Source: Pseudomonas helleri
GTDB lineage: Bacteria > Pseudomonadota > Gammaproteobacteria > Pseudomonadales > Pseudomonadaceae
Direction of reading: 5' to 3'
NCBI RefSeq assembly: GCF_001043025.1
Contig: NZ_JYLD01000020.1
Span: forward strand, 34,279-98,278
DNA: 64,000 bases
The notes beneath the pieces were generated by a model, which saw nothing but the letters and a program-made list of their open reading frames with translations, was not told where the DNA came from and searched no databases. Both the position numbers and the translations under genes were made by a program. Positions within the stretch are counted from its first letter, which is position 1, and each line of letters starts with the position of its first letter. Of this stretch, positions 26,985 to 35,787 are shown in pieces.

Positions 26985-28128
26985 AAATACGGGTTAACAG
27001 CAGCATCGCCACAACCCCGACAATCAGCACCCACCAGGCGCTGACAAAGCTGCCCGTGAGCTCTCGCAACCAGCCGGTCAACCAGGGCGAGACGGCGTTG
27101 ATGAGAAATCCCACCCCTTGCACAAACGCCGCCAACTGCCCGGCTGCACGAGGTTCTCGGATATGATCGAGGGTCAGGATCAGGCTGAGGGCAAAACAAG
27201 CGCCCAGACCAAAGCCGATCAACGCCACCCAGATATGCGGCGATTCAAGCGGCCACATCACCAGACCGAAAAACCCAAATGCCTGCGCAGCAAGGCTGAG
27301 GGCCAAAAACGGGCGTCTGTCGCGACTGCGCTGCGCCAGAGCAGGCATCACCAACGCGGCCAGCACCTGAAACACGGTCATGAACGCCAGCAGCGAACCG
27401 CTTTGGGTCGCGCTCCAGTCCATTTGCAAGTAATACGCCGGCAGCCAGGCAACCATGCTCATGTAACCGCAATTAACCAGCCCGAAGTACAGCGCCAACA
27501 GCCAGGCCCTGCGTTTGCGCCATGGCTGCGCAGACGCGCCGTGAGTGCGCGCAGTCAGCCCGGCAAAGGGCATAAGCCACCACATCAACAATGCCGCCAG
27601 CGCGGGCAACAACCACACGCCGAGCCCGGCCTGCCACTGGCTGAAATGCCCGGCCACCACCGGGCTGAGCAATGCCGCCAAGCCGCCACCGCCCATCAAT
27701 GAGGCCGAATACACCCCCAAAGCCAGCGCCACTTGCCCCTGAAATTGGCGCTTGATCAGCGCCGGCACCAATGCCTGAATCAGCGCTACACCGGCGCCGC
27801 CCAGCAAGGCCGTGATAAGCAACACTTCAGCCTGATGCCCCAGCAGGCGCCATAAGCACGCGCCCAGAATCATCAGCAGACCCAACGCCACGCCCCGTCG
27901 CTCGCCCAAACGGGCTTCTATGCGCACCCCGAGCAAGGCCACCAGCCCCATGCAAATCACCGGCAGGCTGGTAAGCCAGGCGCTGCTTTGAAAGCTCATG
28001 CCGGTGTCGCCACGAATCTGCATCAACAATGGGCTGATGGAACTCAAAATCGGCCGCAAGTTAAGCCCCAATGCGATGATCAGGGCCCAACTTGCCAGGC
28101 TGCGCAGACGGGTTTTAGTGAGCGGCAT
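26914..28128 (-). CDS. MFS transporter, CynX/NimT-like
   Basis: This 404-residue transporter has about 12 transmembrane helices. The start LIIALGLNLRPILSSISPLL and the following SSAWLTSLPVICMGL are typical of the cyanate/nitroimidazole permease subfamily. The ATG at 28128 overlaps the end of the deaminase gene by 14 bases and fits translational coupling. It is the last gene of an ankyrin-deaminase-transporter operon, so it may move a base or nucleoside; this is inference from context. Confidence 0.82.
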   Translation of the reverse strand: MPLTKTRLRSLASWALIIALGLNLRPILSSISPLLMQIRGDTGMSFQSSAWLTSLPVICMGLVALLGVRIEARLGERRGVALGLLMILGACLWRLLGHQAEVLLITALLGGAGVALIQALVPALIKRQFQGQVALALGVYSASLMGGGGLAALLSPVVAGHFSQWQAGLGVWLLPALAALLMWWLMPFAGLTARTHGASAQPWRKRRAWLLALYFGLVNCGYMSMVAWLPAYYLQMDWSATQSGSLLAFMTVFQVLAALVMPALAQRSRDRRPFLALSLAAQAFGFFGLVMWPLESPHIWVALIGFGLGACFALSLILTLDHIREPRAAGQLAAFVQGVGFLINAVSPWLTGWLRELTGSFVSAWWVLIVGVVAMLLLTRIFSPASYRYSFAEPQGSAALSTHP

Positions 28129-28576
28129 GGCGCGCCTGCCAGTTTTCATAGACCTCAACCATTGCGGGCTGCGGCAGATGTTGCACGTTGAGGCGCTGCT
28201 CGCTCAAGGGCAACGCCAGTTGCTGGTAGATCGCCGCCGTAGACAAACCAAACGCTTCACCCAGTTCGTTTGCTGCGCCATACACGGCACGGCTGACGCC
28301 GCACAGGTACATGGCCGCAAGGCACATCGGGCACGGCTGACCACTGGCATAGATCACGCACCCGTCCAGACGCGAGCCCAAATGCTGGCTGGCACGGCGG
28401 ATGGTCAGCAGTTCCGCGTGGGCGGTAGGGTCCTGGTTGAGATGAATTTCGTTAACCGCCTCAACAATCACTTGGCCGGCCTTGACCAGTACTGCGCCAA
28501 AAGGCCGTCCCCCCTCGGCAACGTTGATGCGCGCCAGTTCCACCGCGCGTTGCAGATAATCTTGATCGTTATTCAT
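28115..28576 (-). CDS. Nucleoside/guanine deaminase-type zinc enzyme
   Basis: This is a 153-residue cytidine-deaminase-fold protein. The zinc site and catalytic Glu are intact as THAE (PTAHAELLTIRRA) and PCPMC. The GGRPFGAVLVK and AAMYLCGVSRAVYGA stretches suggest guanine deaminase-like or related base deaminases rather than the tRNA editor TadA. The exact substrate is uncertain. The ATG at 28576 has GGGAG before it. It is flanked by the ankyrin gene upstream and an overlapping permease downstream. Confidence 0.82.
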   Translation of the reverse strand: MNNDQDYLQRAVELARINVAEGGRPFGAVLVKAGQVIVEAVNEIHLNQDPTAHAELLTIRRASQHLGSRLDGCVIYASGQPCPMCLAAMYLCGVSRAVYGAANELGEAFGLSTAAIYQQLALPLSEQRLNVQHLPQPAMVEVYENWQARHAAH

Positions 28577-28597
28577 GAACACTCCCGTGCAGGTCAT

Positions 28598-29263
28598 TCA
28601 CTGGGCGCCAGCGTCACGCAGCAACTTGGCCGTTGCGCTCTGACCGCGCTGCTCTGCCTGATACAACGGGCTGTGACCCTGGTTGTCCGGCAGGTTGAGG
28701 TCTGCGCCCGCCTGGATCAGTTGGGCAACAATCTGCTGATGCGCCGGGCCACCATCGGACAGCACGATGGCTTCCATCAAACAGGTCCAGCCCAGTCGAT
28801 TGACATGGTTAACGTCGACCCCGGCGGCAATCAACAAACGCACGGTTTCAACATGGCCGCGCTCACACGCGGGAATCAATGCGGTGCCGCCATAACGGTT
28901 AGTGCTTTTCAGGTCCGCGCCATGGGCCAGCGTCAACTTGAGGATGTCGTTGTAACCACTGGCACCCGCCAGCAAATAGGCGCTGTCGTGCATCAGGTTT
29001 TTCTGATTGACGTCGGCGCCCGCCGTTATCAAGGCGCGGGCGATCTCAATGTTGTTGCGCTGGGTCGCGAGCAGCAGCGCGCTACTGCCGTCCGGCGCCT
29101 GTGCCTTCAGGTCCGCACCGCTGGTGATCAATTGCTGCACGTGGGTCACTTCGCCACTACGCACCGCATCCAACAGACTTTTCTCGTTAGCCATCACTCC
29201 TCCCATCATTAATAGCCCGGCCGCTAGAAGGCCGGATTTAAACGTCAGGCGACTCATGGTCAT
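28598..29263 (-). CDS. Exported ankyrin-repeat protein
   Basis: This 221-residue protein has an N-terminal signal peptide (residues 1-25, LLAAGLLMMGGVMA) followed by about five ankyrin repeats (for example GADLKAQAPDGSSALLLATQ, LTLAHGADLKSTNRYGGTAL and QAGADLNLPDNQGHSPLYQA). Ankyrin repeats bind other proteins, and periplasmic ones often accompany catalase or transport genes. No enzymatic domain is present. It is the first gene of the operon with the deaminase and MFS permease, and is divergent from a LysR regulator. Confidence 0.85.
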   Translation of the reverse strand: MTMSRLTFKSGLLAAGLLMMGGVMANEKSLLDAVRSGEVTHVQQLITSGADLKAQAPDGSSALLLATQRNNIEIARALITAGADVNQKNLMHDSAYLLAGASGYNDILKLTLAHGADLKSTNRYGGTALIPACERGHVETVRLLIAAGVDVNHVNRLGWTCLMEAIVLSDGGPAHQQIVAQLIQAGADLNLPDNQGHSPLYQAEQRGQSATAKLLRDAGAQ

Positions 29264-29367
29264 TTTCTCTCTGCAGATTCAATGAAGAACGAGTATGGTC
29301 AGCCAGACAGGTATTCTGAAATTAAATATAACCATGCCTTTCAGTGGCAATTCGAATGGTGACGTGT

Positions 29368-30225
29368 ATGTTCGATCCCGTGTTGTTGCGCAGTTTTGTT
29401 GCCGTGGTGGAGTGCGCCAATTTCACACGGGCAGCGCAGCGGCTGCATTTGACTCAGTCCACGGTCAGCCAGCAGATTCGTCGCCTTGAAGATAACCTTG
29501 GCTGCACACTGCTCGATCGTGATCAACGCCACGTTATTGCCACGGCTGAGGGCGAGCGCTTGCTGGCCTATGCGCGGCGCATTCTTACGCTCCATGAAGA
29601 AGCCCGTGAGGCCATGTTCAACCAACAAAGCGAAGGCGTATTGCGTTTGGGGGTGCCGGAAGATTTCGCCGCAGACCGTTTGATGCCGTTGCTGTCGAGC
29701 TTCGGTCTGGAGCATCCGGGTGTGCGTCTGGAAGTCACCAGCGGCTTGGGCCCCGACTTGCAGCGGCTGTTTCGCCGGGGTGAGTTTGAGGTGTTGCTGG
29801 TCAAGCAGATGGGCCAGAACGATGATTGCCTGGCGAGTTGGCCAGAACCTTTGTGCTGGGTCGACAGCCGCTCCCAGCCAGCGCTGGGGCGTGATCCGTT
29901 GCCGCTGGTGACCTTCCCCGCAGGCGGCTTGTACCGCAATGAAATGCTCAACCACCTGGAAATGGGCGGCTGGCACTGGCGCATCAGCTATTCGAGCGCC
30001 AGCCTGGCCAGTGTTTGCTCAGCAGTGGCCGCTGGTTTGGGCGTCAGTTTGCTACCACGGCGGGTCATCACCGCAGGGCATCAAGTGCTCGACGCCAGCA
30101 GCGGCCTGCCGGATATCCAGGGCGTGTATTTGGCGCTCTATGCGCAGGGCGGACTGAGCTACGCAGGCAAAGTGTTGCAGGAGCAGTTGCTTAATCTGTG
30201 CGCAGGTTTGGGGCAGACAGGGTGA
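29368..30225 (+). CDS. LysR-family transcriptional regulator
   Basis: This 285-residue LysR protein has its HTH at residues 1-60 (LLRSFVAVVECANFTRAAQRLHLTQSTVSQQIRRLEDNLG). The effector domain is slightly short but continuous. The ATG at 29368 corresponds to the family start; the longer frame adds eight residues. It is divergent from the ankyrin-deaminase-permease operon, its most likely target. Confidence 0.87.
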   Translation: MFDPVLLRSFVAVVECANFTRAAQRLHLTQSTVSQQIRRLEDNLGCTLLDRDQRHVIATAEGERLLAYARRILTLHEEAREAMFNQQSEGVLRLGVPEDFAADRLMPLLSSFGLEHPGVRLEVTSGLGPDLQRLFRRGEFEVLLVKQMGQNDDCLASWPEPLCWVDSRSQPALGRDPLPLVTFPAGGLYRNEMLNHLEMGGWHWRISYSSASLASVCSAVAAGLGVSLLPRRVITAGHQVLDASSGLPDIQGVYLALYAQGGLSYAGKVLQEQLLNLCAGLGQTG

Positions 30226-30259
30226 CAGCAGGCTCGGGCTATTAGGCGATCCTTCGGCT

Positions 30260-30292
30260 CGCATCGCAGCCTCGTGCCTCGTCAGCGACTAC
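30260..30292. repeat. REP-like element (CGCAGCCTCG...CAGCGACTAC type)
   Basis: CGCATCGCAGCCTCGTGCCT followed by CGTCAGCGACTAC matches one arm of the doublet at 32644-32745 and the element near 44140. It overlaps the last codons and stop of the YetF gene. Confidence 0.7.
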
Positions 30293-30959
30293 GAGCGGCC
30301 TGGGGGGCGGGGCTTATCACGCTGCCATCGCGAGCGGTGATGCATAATTCCCCGCGCCAAAACTCAGCGAGAAAGACTTCTTCGGTTTCAAGACCCAGTT
30401 CTTTGATTTTGTTGTCCAGCCATTGCGGATCATGGCCGATGGAGGTCAGTTGATCGAGTCGCGCCTCGCCGTTAAACATGACAATCACCGACGGCATGTC
30501 GCGTTCATCACAAATGACCGTCAGCTCGCCACCCGGCTCAATTTGCGCGTAGTAGACCTGCTGGAAAGCACACGCTCCCTGAGCATGTAACTGCGAGGCC
30601 ACCCGCAAGATGTCTATCTTGTGTTTATTATCGACCAGATTCTCAACAATGAACTTTCCATTCTTGATGATCGGTATAGGGCTACCGATCGCAAAACCAC
30701 GCAGCACCTGAATATGTTTAGTGGCGGTGTTAAGTATGTAGATCAACAACACACCTAATAACAAAACCAGCAAATACTGTTTAAAGGGAATGGTGTCGCT
30801 ATAAATAACACCCCCAATAATTCCGCCCAGAATAAAGTTGCCAATCAGGTCAATCGCTGTCATTTGCGACAGTTGGGTTCGGCCTGACATATACATGTGA
30901 GTTGCAATAATCGCGAACCCCGCCACGAATTTCGCCAGTACCCATAGGTAATACTCCAT
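30282..30959 (-). CDS. DUF421 (YetF-type) membrane protein
   Basis: This 225-residue protein has three N-terminal transmembrane helices (about 5-85) and a cytoplasmic alpha/beta DUF421 domain. LIGNFILGGIIGGVIY and GSPIPIIKNGKFIVENL are family hallmarks. Its function is unestablished, although Bacillus YetF-type proteins have been linked to spore germination and membrane stress. The last residues ARSR and the stop codon come from a REP element, so the C-terminus has probably been altered. The start has GGGAG before it. The lipoprotein gene lies upstream on the same strand. Confidence 0.82.
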   Translation of the reverse strand: MEYYLWVLAKFVAGFAIIATHMYMSGRTQLSQMTAIDLIGNFILGGIIGGVIYSDTIPFKQYLLVLLLGVLLIYILNTATKHIQVLRGFAIGSPIPIIKNGKFIVENLVDNKHKIDILRVASQLHAQGACAFQQVYYAQIEPGGELTVICDERDMPSVIVMFNGEARLDQLTSIGHDPQWLDNKIKELGLETEEVFLAEFWRGELCITARDGSVISPAPQAARSR

Positions 30960-31035
30960 ACCACTCCCTTATCAATCCCGTTGCGCAATGTCCAATGCGC
31001 ACCAGCGTAGCAGGTTTGAAATCAAGGAGACAAAA

Positions 31036-31383
31036 TCAATAGCCTTGCGCCTGCCGGGCATCCTTACAGGCCGTGAGCTGGTAATTAATCAGGCTGTACA
31101 ACGTATGGGTGTCGGAGGACTGCACCGTTTGTGTCTCGGCATAATCCACTTGTATGGCATCCATCTTGGCTTTGTTTTCGGACATCTGCACGATGCAACG
31201 ATTGACGTTATCAGAGCGTAGAGGCTGTGAACTTGAAATATCGACGTATTCCAGAGTGCGCGTGGCAATCACTTGTTTAATCGCCTCAACTTTTCCCCGT
31301 GCAACTTTATCTTTATCAGCCTCACACCCGACCAACACTAAAACTGACAAAAATCCCACTGCACAATGCTTGATCACCGTCAT
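31036..31383 (-). CDS. Hypothetical lipoprotein
   Basis: This 115-residue protein has a lipoprotein signal (VLVLVGC, lipid-modified Cys at residue 20). The mature region is charged and helical, with a second pair of cysteines in VNRCIVQM and LTACKDARQ. I do not recognise the family. It is about 75 bases upstream of YetF on the same strand, so the two could be co-transcribed. Confidence 0.65.
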   Translation of the reverse strand: MTVIKHCAVGFLSVLVLVGCEADKDKVARGKVEAIKQVIATRTLEYVDISSSQPLRSDNVNRCIVQMSENKAKMDAIQVDYAETQTVQSSDTHTLYSLINYQLTACKDARQAQGY

Positions 31384-31663
31384 ACCCTGAATTCCTTAAG
31401 GGAACTGATCTTCATTTTTTGTACCGTTTGAACCGCCACGCCCGGTATAAAACATTCCCAACCTTGCGCTTACTGCCTCAATTTAGAGCACTTAGATGAC
31501 ACTATTGCCTTCACTCGACCTTAACCACGCTCCTTCAGAGCCTTGGTCTCCAGGAAGGTGTCGCAAGACCCGGCATTAAGCGCCGGGCCATGCAAACAAA
31601 AAGCAAAGGCTGTGCCATTCAACCGCCCATCTACAGCGGGGGATTGTGACTGAGCGCTATCAA

Positions 31664-31825
31664 TCAGCTTTCAGATACAACGGTTGAGGCCTCTGCCGAT
31701 TCAGTCGCCAACTTCAATCGATCAGCCTTGCTAACGTAAGTGGACTTTTTTTTCGGTGCCAATTTGGCACTGGCCTTCTTGGCATGCGCCTTTAAAAGCT
31801 GCTGGATCTTTTTACGACGATTCAT
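31664..31825 (-). CDS. DUF2986 family small basic protein
   Basis: This 53-residue, lysine-rich protein starts MNRRKKIQQLLKAHAKKASA and contains KLAPKKKSTYVSKADRLKL. That matches DUF2986 proteins of gamma-proteobacteria, which have no known role. The high lysine content suggests nucleic-acid or ribosome contact, but this is speculation. It is monocistronic, and the flanking gap on its right carries no other gene. Confidence 0.75.
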   Translation of the reverse strand: MNRRKKIQQLLKAHAKKASAKLAPKKKSTYVSKADRLKLATESAEASTVVSES

Positions 31826-31933
31826 CTTGGGTCACTCGGTTTGTAAGCGCTTGAATCATATCAGTTAAAAGAAGCAGCCCGGTCACCCGAACACGTACTG
31901 TCAAAGTAGGCGAGTAGACCGCGAGAGTGAAAT

Positions 31934-32290
31934 CTACTCCTGGCGCGTCCAAACCGCCAGTTCATAACCGTCAGGATCGACAAAATGAAAGCGGCGCCCA
32001 CCGGGGAAAGAAAAGGTCTCACGGCTGATCACGGCGCCCAAGCTTTTGATGCGTGCCTGAGTGGCCTCAAGATCGTCGGCGTACACAATCACTAATGGGC
32101 CGCCAGGCCGCACCGGTTCACCCGTGGTGAAACCACCCGTCAAGCGGCCATCAGTGAACTCTGTGTACGCAGGACCGTAATCGACGAATGTCCAGCCGAA
32201 TGCACTGCCATAGAAGGCTTTGCTCCGGCTGATATCACCCACATTCAATTCAATATTGTCGATCTGCCGATCGTTGCCGTTAGCACTCAT
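31934..32290 (-). CDS. VOC family protein
   Basis: This 118-residue protein has the vicinal-oxygen-chelate fold with IELNVGDISRSKAFYGSAFGWTF and the C-terminal RRFHFVDPDGYELAVW. Similar proteins are often annotated as glyoxalase or bleomycin resistance, but specific activity is unknown. GGGAGG lies before the ATG. It has no operon partners. Confidence 0.82.
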   Translation of the reverse strand: MSANGNDRQIDNIELNVGDISRSKAFYGSAFGWTFVDYGPAYTEFTDGRLTGGFTTGEPVRPGGPLVIVYADDLEATQARIKSLGAVISRETFSFPGGRRFHFVDPDGYELAVWTRQE

Positions 32291-32339
32291 GTGAACCTCC
32301 CGCCTGTCGTGAAAAGAGGTTCATCATAGTGTTATTTGG

Positions 32340-32495
32340 CTACCACTGCGCAGTGTCAGAGCCGAGTTCATGGGCCGGTAATGCCCACCAGGCCGGGCAG
32401 CCTGCGATCTGAACAGGCCATTGGATGCGTTGCGCATCGCCCCAGGCGGTGTGCTCGATGGCTGAGTCTTTATCGGCTTCGGTTTCCTCTGCGAT
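32340..32495 (-). pseudogene. Possible C-terminal remnant of an unidentified gene
   Basis: On the minus strand a frame ending ...HELGSDTAQW and containing WLQIAEETEADKDSAIEHTA has protein-like composition. It continues upstream only as an antisense reading of the citrate-synthase remnant, so no complete gene exists. It may be the surviving tail of a deleted gene whose family I cannot name. Confidence 0.3.
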
Positions 32496-32624
32496 TTGCA
32501 GCCACCTGCCCTCTTTACCTTGGCGCGCTCCGTCGGCTGGGTGGCGCATGCGCTGGAACAAAAAGCCACAGGTCAACTGATCCGGCCCCGCGCGAACTAT
32601 GTGGGTGAAGCGGTGCAGGCTTGA
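32496..32624 (+). pseudogene. Citrate synthase-family C-terminal remnant
   Basis: The plus strand encodes LQPPALFTLARSVGWVAHAL followed by EQKATGQLIRPRANYVGEAV and a stop. This is the conserved C-terminal segment of citrate/methylcitrate-type synthases, including the RSVGWVAH helix and the RPRA.YVG phosphate/CoA motif. Only about 42 residues remain; a TGA lies in frame at 32463 and no start is present. It is followed directly by a REP pair. The gene was probably lost by deletion. Confidence 0.65.
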
Positions 32625-32643
32625 GACCTCACCCCCGCTTTCT

Positions 32644-32745
32644 TGTAGTCGCTGACGAGGTACGAGGCTGCGATGCGGGCCGCAGGACCGCCAGCCGGGG
32701 TCGCTGCGCAACCCATCGCAGCCTCGTACCTCGACAGCGACTACA
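32644..32745. repeat. REP inverted pair
   Basis: TGTAGTCGCTGACGAGGTAC plus GAGGCTGCGATG on the left pairs with CATCGCAGCCTCGTACCTCG plus ACAGCGACTACA on the right. The pair separates the citrate-synthase remnant from the ars operon. Confidence 0.88.
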
Positions 32746-32775
32746 GGTGTCTATTAAATTCAGGCTTGTTTGAAA

Positions 32776-32809
32776 CATATGGATAAACGTATATTCGGAT
32801 AAACATATG
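32776..32809. promoter_or_regulatory. ArsR-type operator
   Basis: CATATG boxes at 32776 and 32804 flank two GGATAAAC repeats and a GTATAT core. The resulting ATATGGATAAAC and GGATAAACATATG half-sites lie just upstream of arsR. This is the typical position of the arsenite-responsive ArsR binding site. Confidence 0.6.
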
Positions 32810-32824
32810 CACAGAGGCAAACCC

Positions 32825-33172
32825 ATGCTCAATCCAGCCGCCATTTTCAAATGCCTGGCCGACGAAACCCGGGCCAGAGCCACCTTGCTGATCACCCGTG
32901 AAGGTGAGCTATGCGTGTGCGAGCTGGTCTGTGCTCTGGACGAAAGCCAGCCGAAAATATCCCGGCACCTCGCACAATTGCGCAGTTGCGGGTTGCTGCT
33001 TGATCGTCGCCAGGGTCAATGGGTGTATTACCGCTTGAACCCGGAACTACCCGCCTGGGTGCGTGAAGTACTGGAAACCACCCTGAATGCCAATTCCGAG
33101 TGGCTTGCGTCAAACACTCGCCGCCTCAGCACCATGGATGGCCGCCCTCTCAACACAACAGCGTGCTGCTGA
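32825..33172 (+). CDS. arsR: Arsenite-responsive repressor
   Basis: This 115-residue winged-helix repressor has the metal-sensing ELCVCEL motif at 28-34 (Cys30, Cys32), and a nearby Cys36 completes the trigonal arsenite site. DNA binding uses the following helix (SQPKISRHLAQLRSCGLL). The ATG at 32825 has AGAGG eight bases before it. It is the first gene of arsRBCH, and an operator-like dyad lies just upstream. Confidence 0.93.
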   Translation: MLNPAAIFKCLADETRARATLLITREGELCVCELVCALDESQPKISRHLAQLRSCGLLLDRRQGQWVYYRLNPELPAWVREVLETTLNANSEWLASNTRRLSTMDGRPLNTTACC

Positions 33173-33190
33173 TCAAAGGACGAGACGTTT

Positions 33191-34474
33191 ATGCTCACCG
33201 CCTCCGCCATTTTTTTGTTCACCCTGGTCTTGGTCATCTGGCAACCCAGAGGTCTGGGCATCGGCTGGAGTGCCACATTGGGCGCTGCGCTGGCCCTGAT
33301 TACAGGGATTGTGAAGCTGGATGATATCCCTCTGGTCTGGGACATTATCTGGAACGCCACGGCCACCTTTATCGCGGTCATTATCATCAGCCTGCTACTG
33401 GATGAAGCTGGTTTTTTTCAGTGGGCGGCCCTGCATGTAGCGCGCCTGGCCAATGGCAAGGGGCGGCGCCTTTTTGCTTTTACCGTGCTGCTGGGTGCCG
33501 CCGTGTCGGCCCTGTTTGCCAATGACGGCGCGGCCCTTATTCTCACACCCATCGTGATGTCGATACTGCTCGCCTTACGCTTTTCGCCCGCCTCAACCCT
33601 GGCGTTTGTCATGGCCGCCGGGTTTATTGCCGATACCGCCAGCTTGCCTCTGGTGGTCTCAAACCTGGTCAATATCGTTTCGGCGGACTACTTCGGGCTG
33701 AGTTATAGCGCGTACGCCTCGATCATGGTGCCGGTGAACATCGTGGCAGTCGCCGCCACCCTCGCGGTGTTGTACGGGTTTTACCGCCGCGACATCCCGC
33801 ACAGCTATTCACAAGACGACTTGCAAGCACCTCGGCAGGCCGTGCGCGACGTCATGACCTTTCGTGCAGGCTGGGGGGTGCTGATCTTGTTGCTGGTGGG
33901 CCTGTTTGTACTGGAACCCATCGGCATTCCCATCAGTGCCATTGCTGCCGTGTGCGCCGTTATTTTGCTGGCGGTTGCAGCCCGCGGGCACATCATTTCG
34001 ACCCGCCGCGTGGTTCGCGAAGCCCCTTGGCAGATCGTTCTTTTCTCGCTGGGTATGTATCTGGTGGTCTACGGGTTGAAAAACGCTGGCCTGACAGACT
34101 ATCTGACCCTGGCCCTTAATTATCTGCTCGACTCCAATCTGTGGCTGGTCACGCTGGGCACGGGGTTTCTCTCGGCGTTTCTGTCATCGGCCATGAACAA
34201 CTTGCCTGCTGTATTGATTGGCGCCCTGTCGATTCACGCCAGTGAGGCCAGCGGTGTCATGCGTGAAGCCATGATCTATGCCAACGTCATCGGCGCCGAT
34301 CTGGGCCCGAAAATAACCCCTATCGGCAGCCTGGCGACACTGTTGTGGCTGCACGTTTTGCAGCGCAAAGGCATTCGCATCACCTGGGGTTACTACTTCA
34401 AGACAGGCGTGATTCTGACCCTGCCGATTCTGTTCATCACCTTGTCGGCCCTGGCCTTGCGCCTGAGCCTTTAA
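33191..34474 (+). CDS. arsB: Arsenite efflux pump
   Basis: This 427-residue inner-membrane carrier has about 12 transmembrane segments and exports arsenite/antimonite. The family signatures ALFANDGAALILTPIV and FIADTASLPLVVSNLVNIVSADYF are intact. It matches the ArsB length. No ArsA ATPase is encoded, so export should run on proton motive force alone. It begins 18 bases after arsR. Confidence 0.95.
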   Translation: MLTASAIFLFTLVLVIWQPRGLGIGWSATLGAALALITGIVKLDDIPLVWDIIWNATATFIAVIIISLLLDEAGFFQWAALHVARLANGKGRRLFAFTVLLGAAVSALFANDGAALILTPIVMSILLALRFSPASTLAFVMAAGFIADTASLPLVVSNLVNIVSADYFGLSYSAYASIMVPVNIVAVAATLAVLYGFYRRDIPHSYSQDDLQAPRQAVRDVMTFRAGWGVLILLLVGLFVLEPIGIPISAIAAVCAVILLAVAARGHIISTRRVVREAPWQIVLFSLGMYLVVYGLKNAGLTDYLTLALNYLLDSNLWLVTLGTGFLSAFLSSAMNNLPAVLIGALSIHASEASGVMREAMIYANVIGADLGPKITPIGSLATLLWLHVLQRKGIRITWGYYFKTGVILTLPILFITLSALALRLSL

Positions 34475-34501
34475 CCCTCTGACCCACCAGTGAGCAACCT
34501 T

Positions 34502-34972
34502 ATGCGGATCCTGTTTATGTGCACGGCCAACAGCTGTCGGAGCATTTTGTCCGAGGCCATGTTTAACCACCTCGCCCCTGAAGGCGTTCAAGCCTTCAGT
34601 GCCGGGAGCTTTCCCAAAGGCCAGGTTCTGCCGCGCAGTTTGAGCACACTGCAACAAGCTGGTATCAGCATCGCGGGCTTGAGCAGCAAGGGCAATGAAG
34701 CCTTCGAAAGCAACCCGCCCGACATCGTGATTACCGTCTGCGACAAAGCAGCGGGCGAAGCCTGCCCTGTGTACTTTGGTCCAGCGATCAAAGCCCACTG
34801 GGGGCTTGAGGATCCATCAGAAGTGGTTGGCGATGAAGCAACAATCTCGGCGGCTTTCCACGCGACCCTGGCGCTTATTGAAAAACGTTGCCGCGCCCTG
34901 CTGGCCCTGCCTCTTGCCCAGCTCGACAGTGCAAGCCTGAAGCAGCACCTGGACCGCATCAGCACCCTCTAA
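34502..34972 (+). CDS. arsC: Thioredoxin-type arsenate reductase
   Basis: This is a 156-residue low-molecular-weight phosphatase-like arsenate reductase. The catalytic P-loop is CTANSCR (Cys7 to Arg13). Further cysteines in ITVCDKAAGEACPVYFG provide the redox relay, as in thioredoxin-coupled ArsC. It reduces arsenate to arsenite for export by ArsB. A GTG four codons upstream (34490) is an alternative start. It is the third gene of arsRBCH. Confidence 0.92.
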   Translation: MRILFMCTANSCRSILSEAMFNHLAPEGVQAFSAGSFPKGQVLPRSLSTLQQAGISIAGLSSKGNEAFESNPPDIVITVCDKAAGEACPVYFGPAIKAHWGLEDPSEVVGDEATISAAFHATLALIEKRCRALLALPLAQLDSASLKQHLDRISTL

Positions 34973-34983
34973 CCGGAGTTCAC

Positions 34984-35676
34984 ATGACCGATCAACTGCC
35001 TAATCTCGACACCTCATTAACCACCGGCACGCTGGTCGATGCCGACGTTCATAAACCCCGGATCCTGCTGTTATACGGCTCGACCCGCGAACGCTCGTTC
35101 AGCCGTTTATTGGTTGAAGAGGCAGCTAGATTGCTGGAGCATTTCGGCGCCGAAACCCGGATTTTCAACCCCAGCGGCTTGCCTTTGCCGGACGATGCAC
35201 CCGTCGATCACCCAAAAGTGCAGGAACTGCTAGAACTGATGCAGTGGTCTGAAGGCCAGGTCTGGTGCTCCCCGGAACGCCATGGCGCCATGTCTGCGGT
35301 GTTCAAGGCGCAAATTGACTGGGTGCCTCTGGCCTTGGGGGCCGTGCGCCCCACTCAGGGTAAAACCTTGGCGGTGATGCAGATCTGTGGCGGCTCGCAA
35401 TCATTCAACGTGGTTAACCAACTGCGAGTGCTGGGGCGCTGGATGCGGATGTTCACTATCCCTAACCAGTCGTCAGTCCCAAAGGCCTACCTTGAATTTG
35501 ATCAACACAACCGTATGCAACCCTCTGCCCTGTATGACCGGGTAGTGGACGTGATGGAAGAACTGGTCAGGTTCACGCTGCTGCTCAGAGAACGCCCTGA
35601 CCTGGTTGACCGCTACTCGGAGCGCAAGGAATCAGCTGAAGCACTCACTCAACGGGTTAATCAACGCTCCATTTAG
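34984..35676 (+). CDS. arsH: ArsH NADPH-dependent flavin reductase/organoarsenical oxidase
   Basis: This 230-residue flavodoxin-fold protein has the FMN phosphate loop YGSTRERSFSR and the family-specific WCSPERHGAMSAVFKAQIDWVP. ArsH proteins oxidise trivalent organoarsenicals and reduce flavins or quinones. The ATG at 34984 has CCGGAG before it; the longer frame overlaps arsC and is not used. It ends the arsenic operon. Confidence 0.95.
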   Translation: MTDQLPNLDTSLTTGTLVDADVHKPRILLLYGSTRERSFSRLLVEEAARLLEHFGAETRIFNPSGLPLPDDAPVDHPKVQELLELMQWSEGQVWCSPERHGAMSAVFKAQIDWVPLALGAVRPTQGKTLAVMQICGGSQSFNVVNQLRVLGRWMRMFTIPNQSSVPKAYLEFDQHNRMQPSALYDRVVDVMEELVRFTLLLRERPDLVDRYSERKESAEALTQRVNQRSI

Positions 35677-35787
35677 TCTTCAGCGCCACACCGCAGACCC
35701 GATATGCCAAAATCGCCCTTTTGCCCAGAACGAGCGTTTGATTGACTCACGTGAGTGCCGCGCATTCGGGCTGACAAGGAACTGCAG

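Noticed and set aside
27998..29212. 404-codon plus-strand frame across the permease, deaminase and ankyrin genes
   Set aside because: It crosses three well-supported minus-strand genes and matches nothing.
32776..35676. Arsenic operon as a recently acquired mobile island
   Set aside because: No integrase, transposase, attachment repeat or tRNA borders it, and its composition resembles the neighbours.
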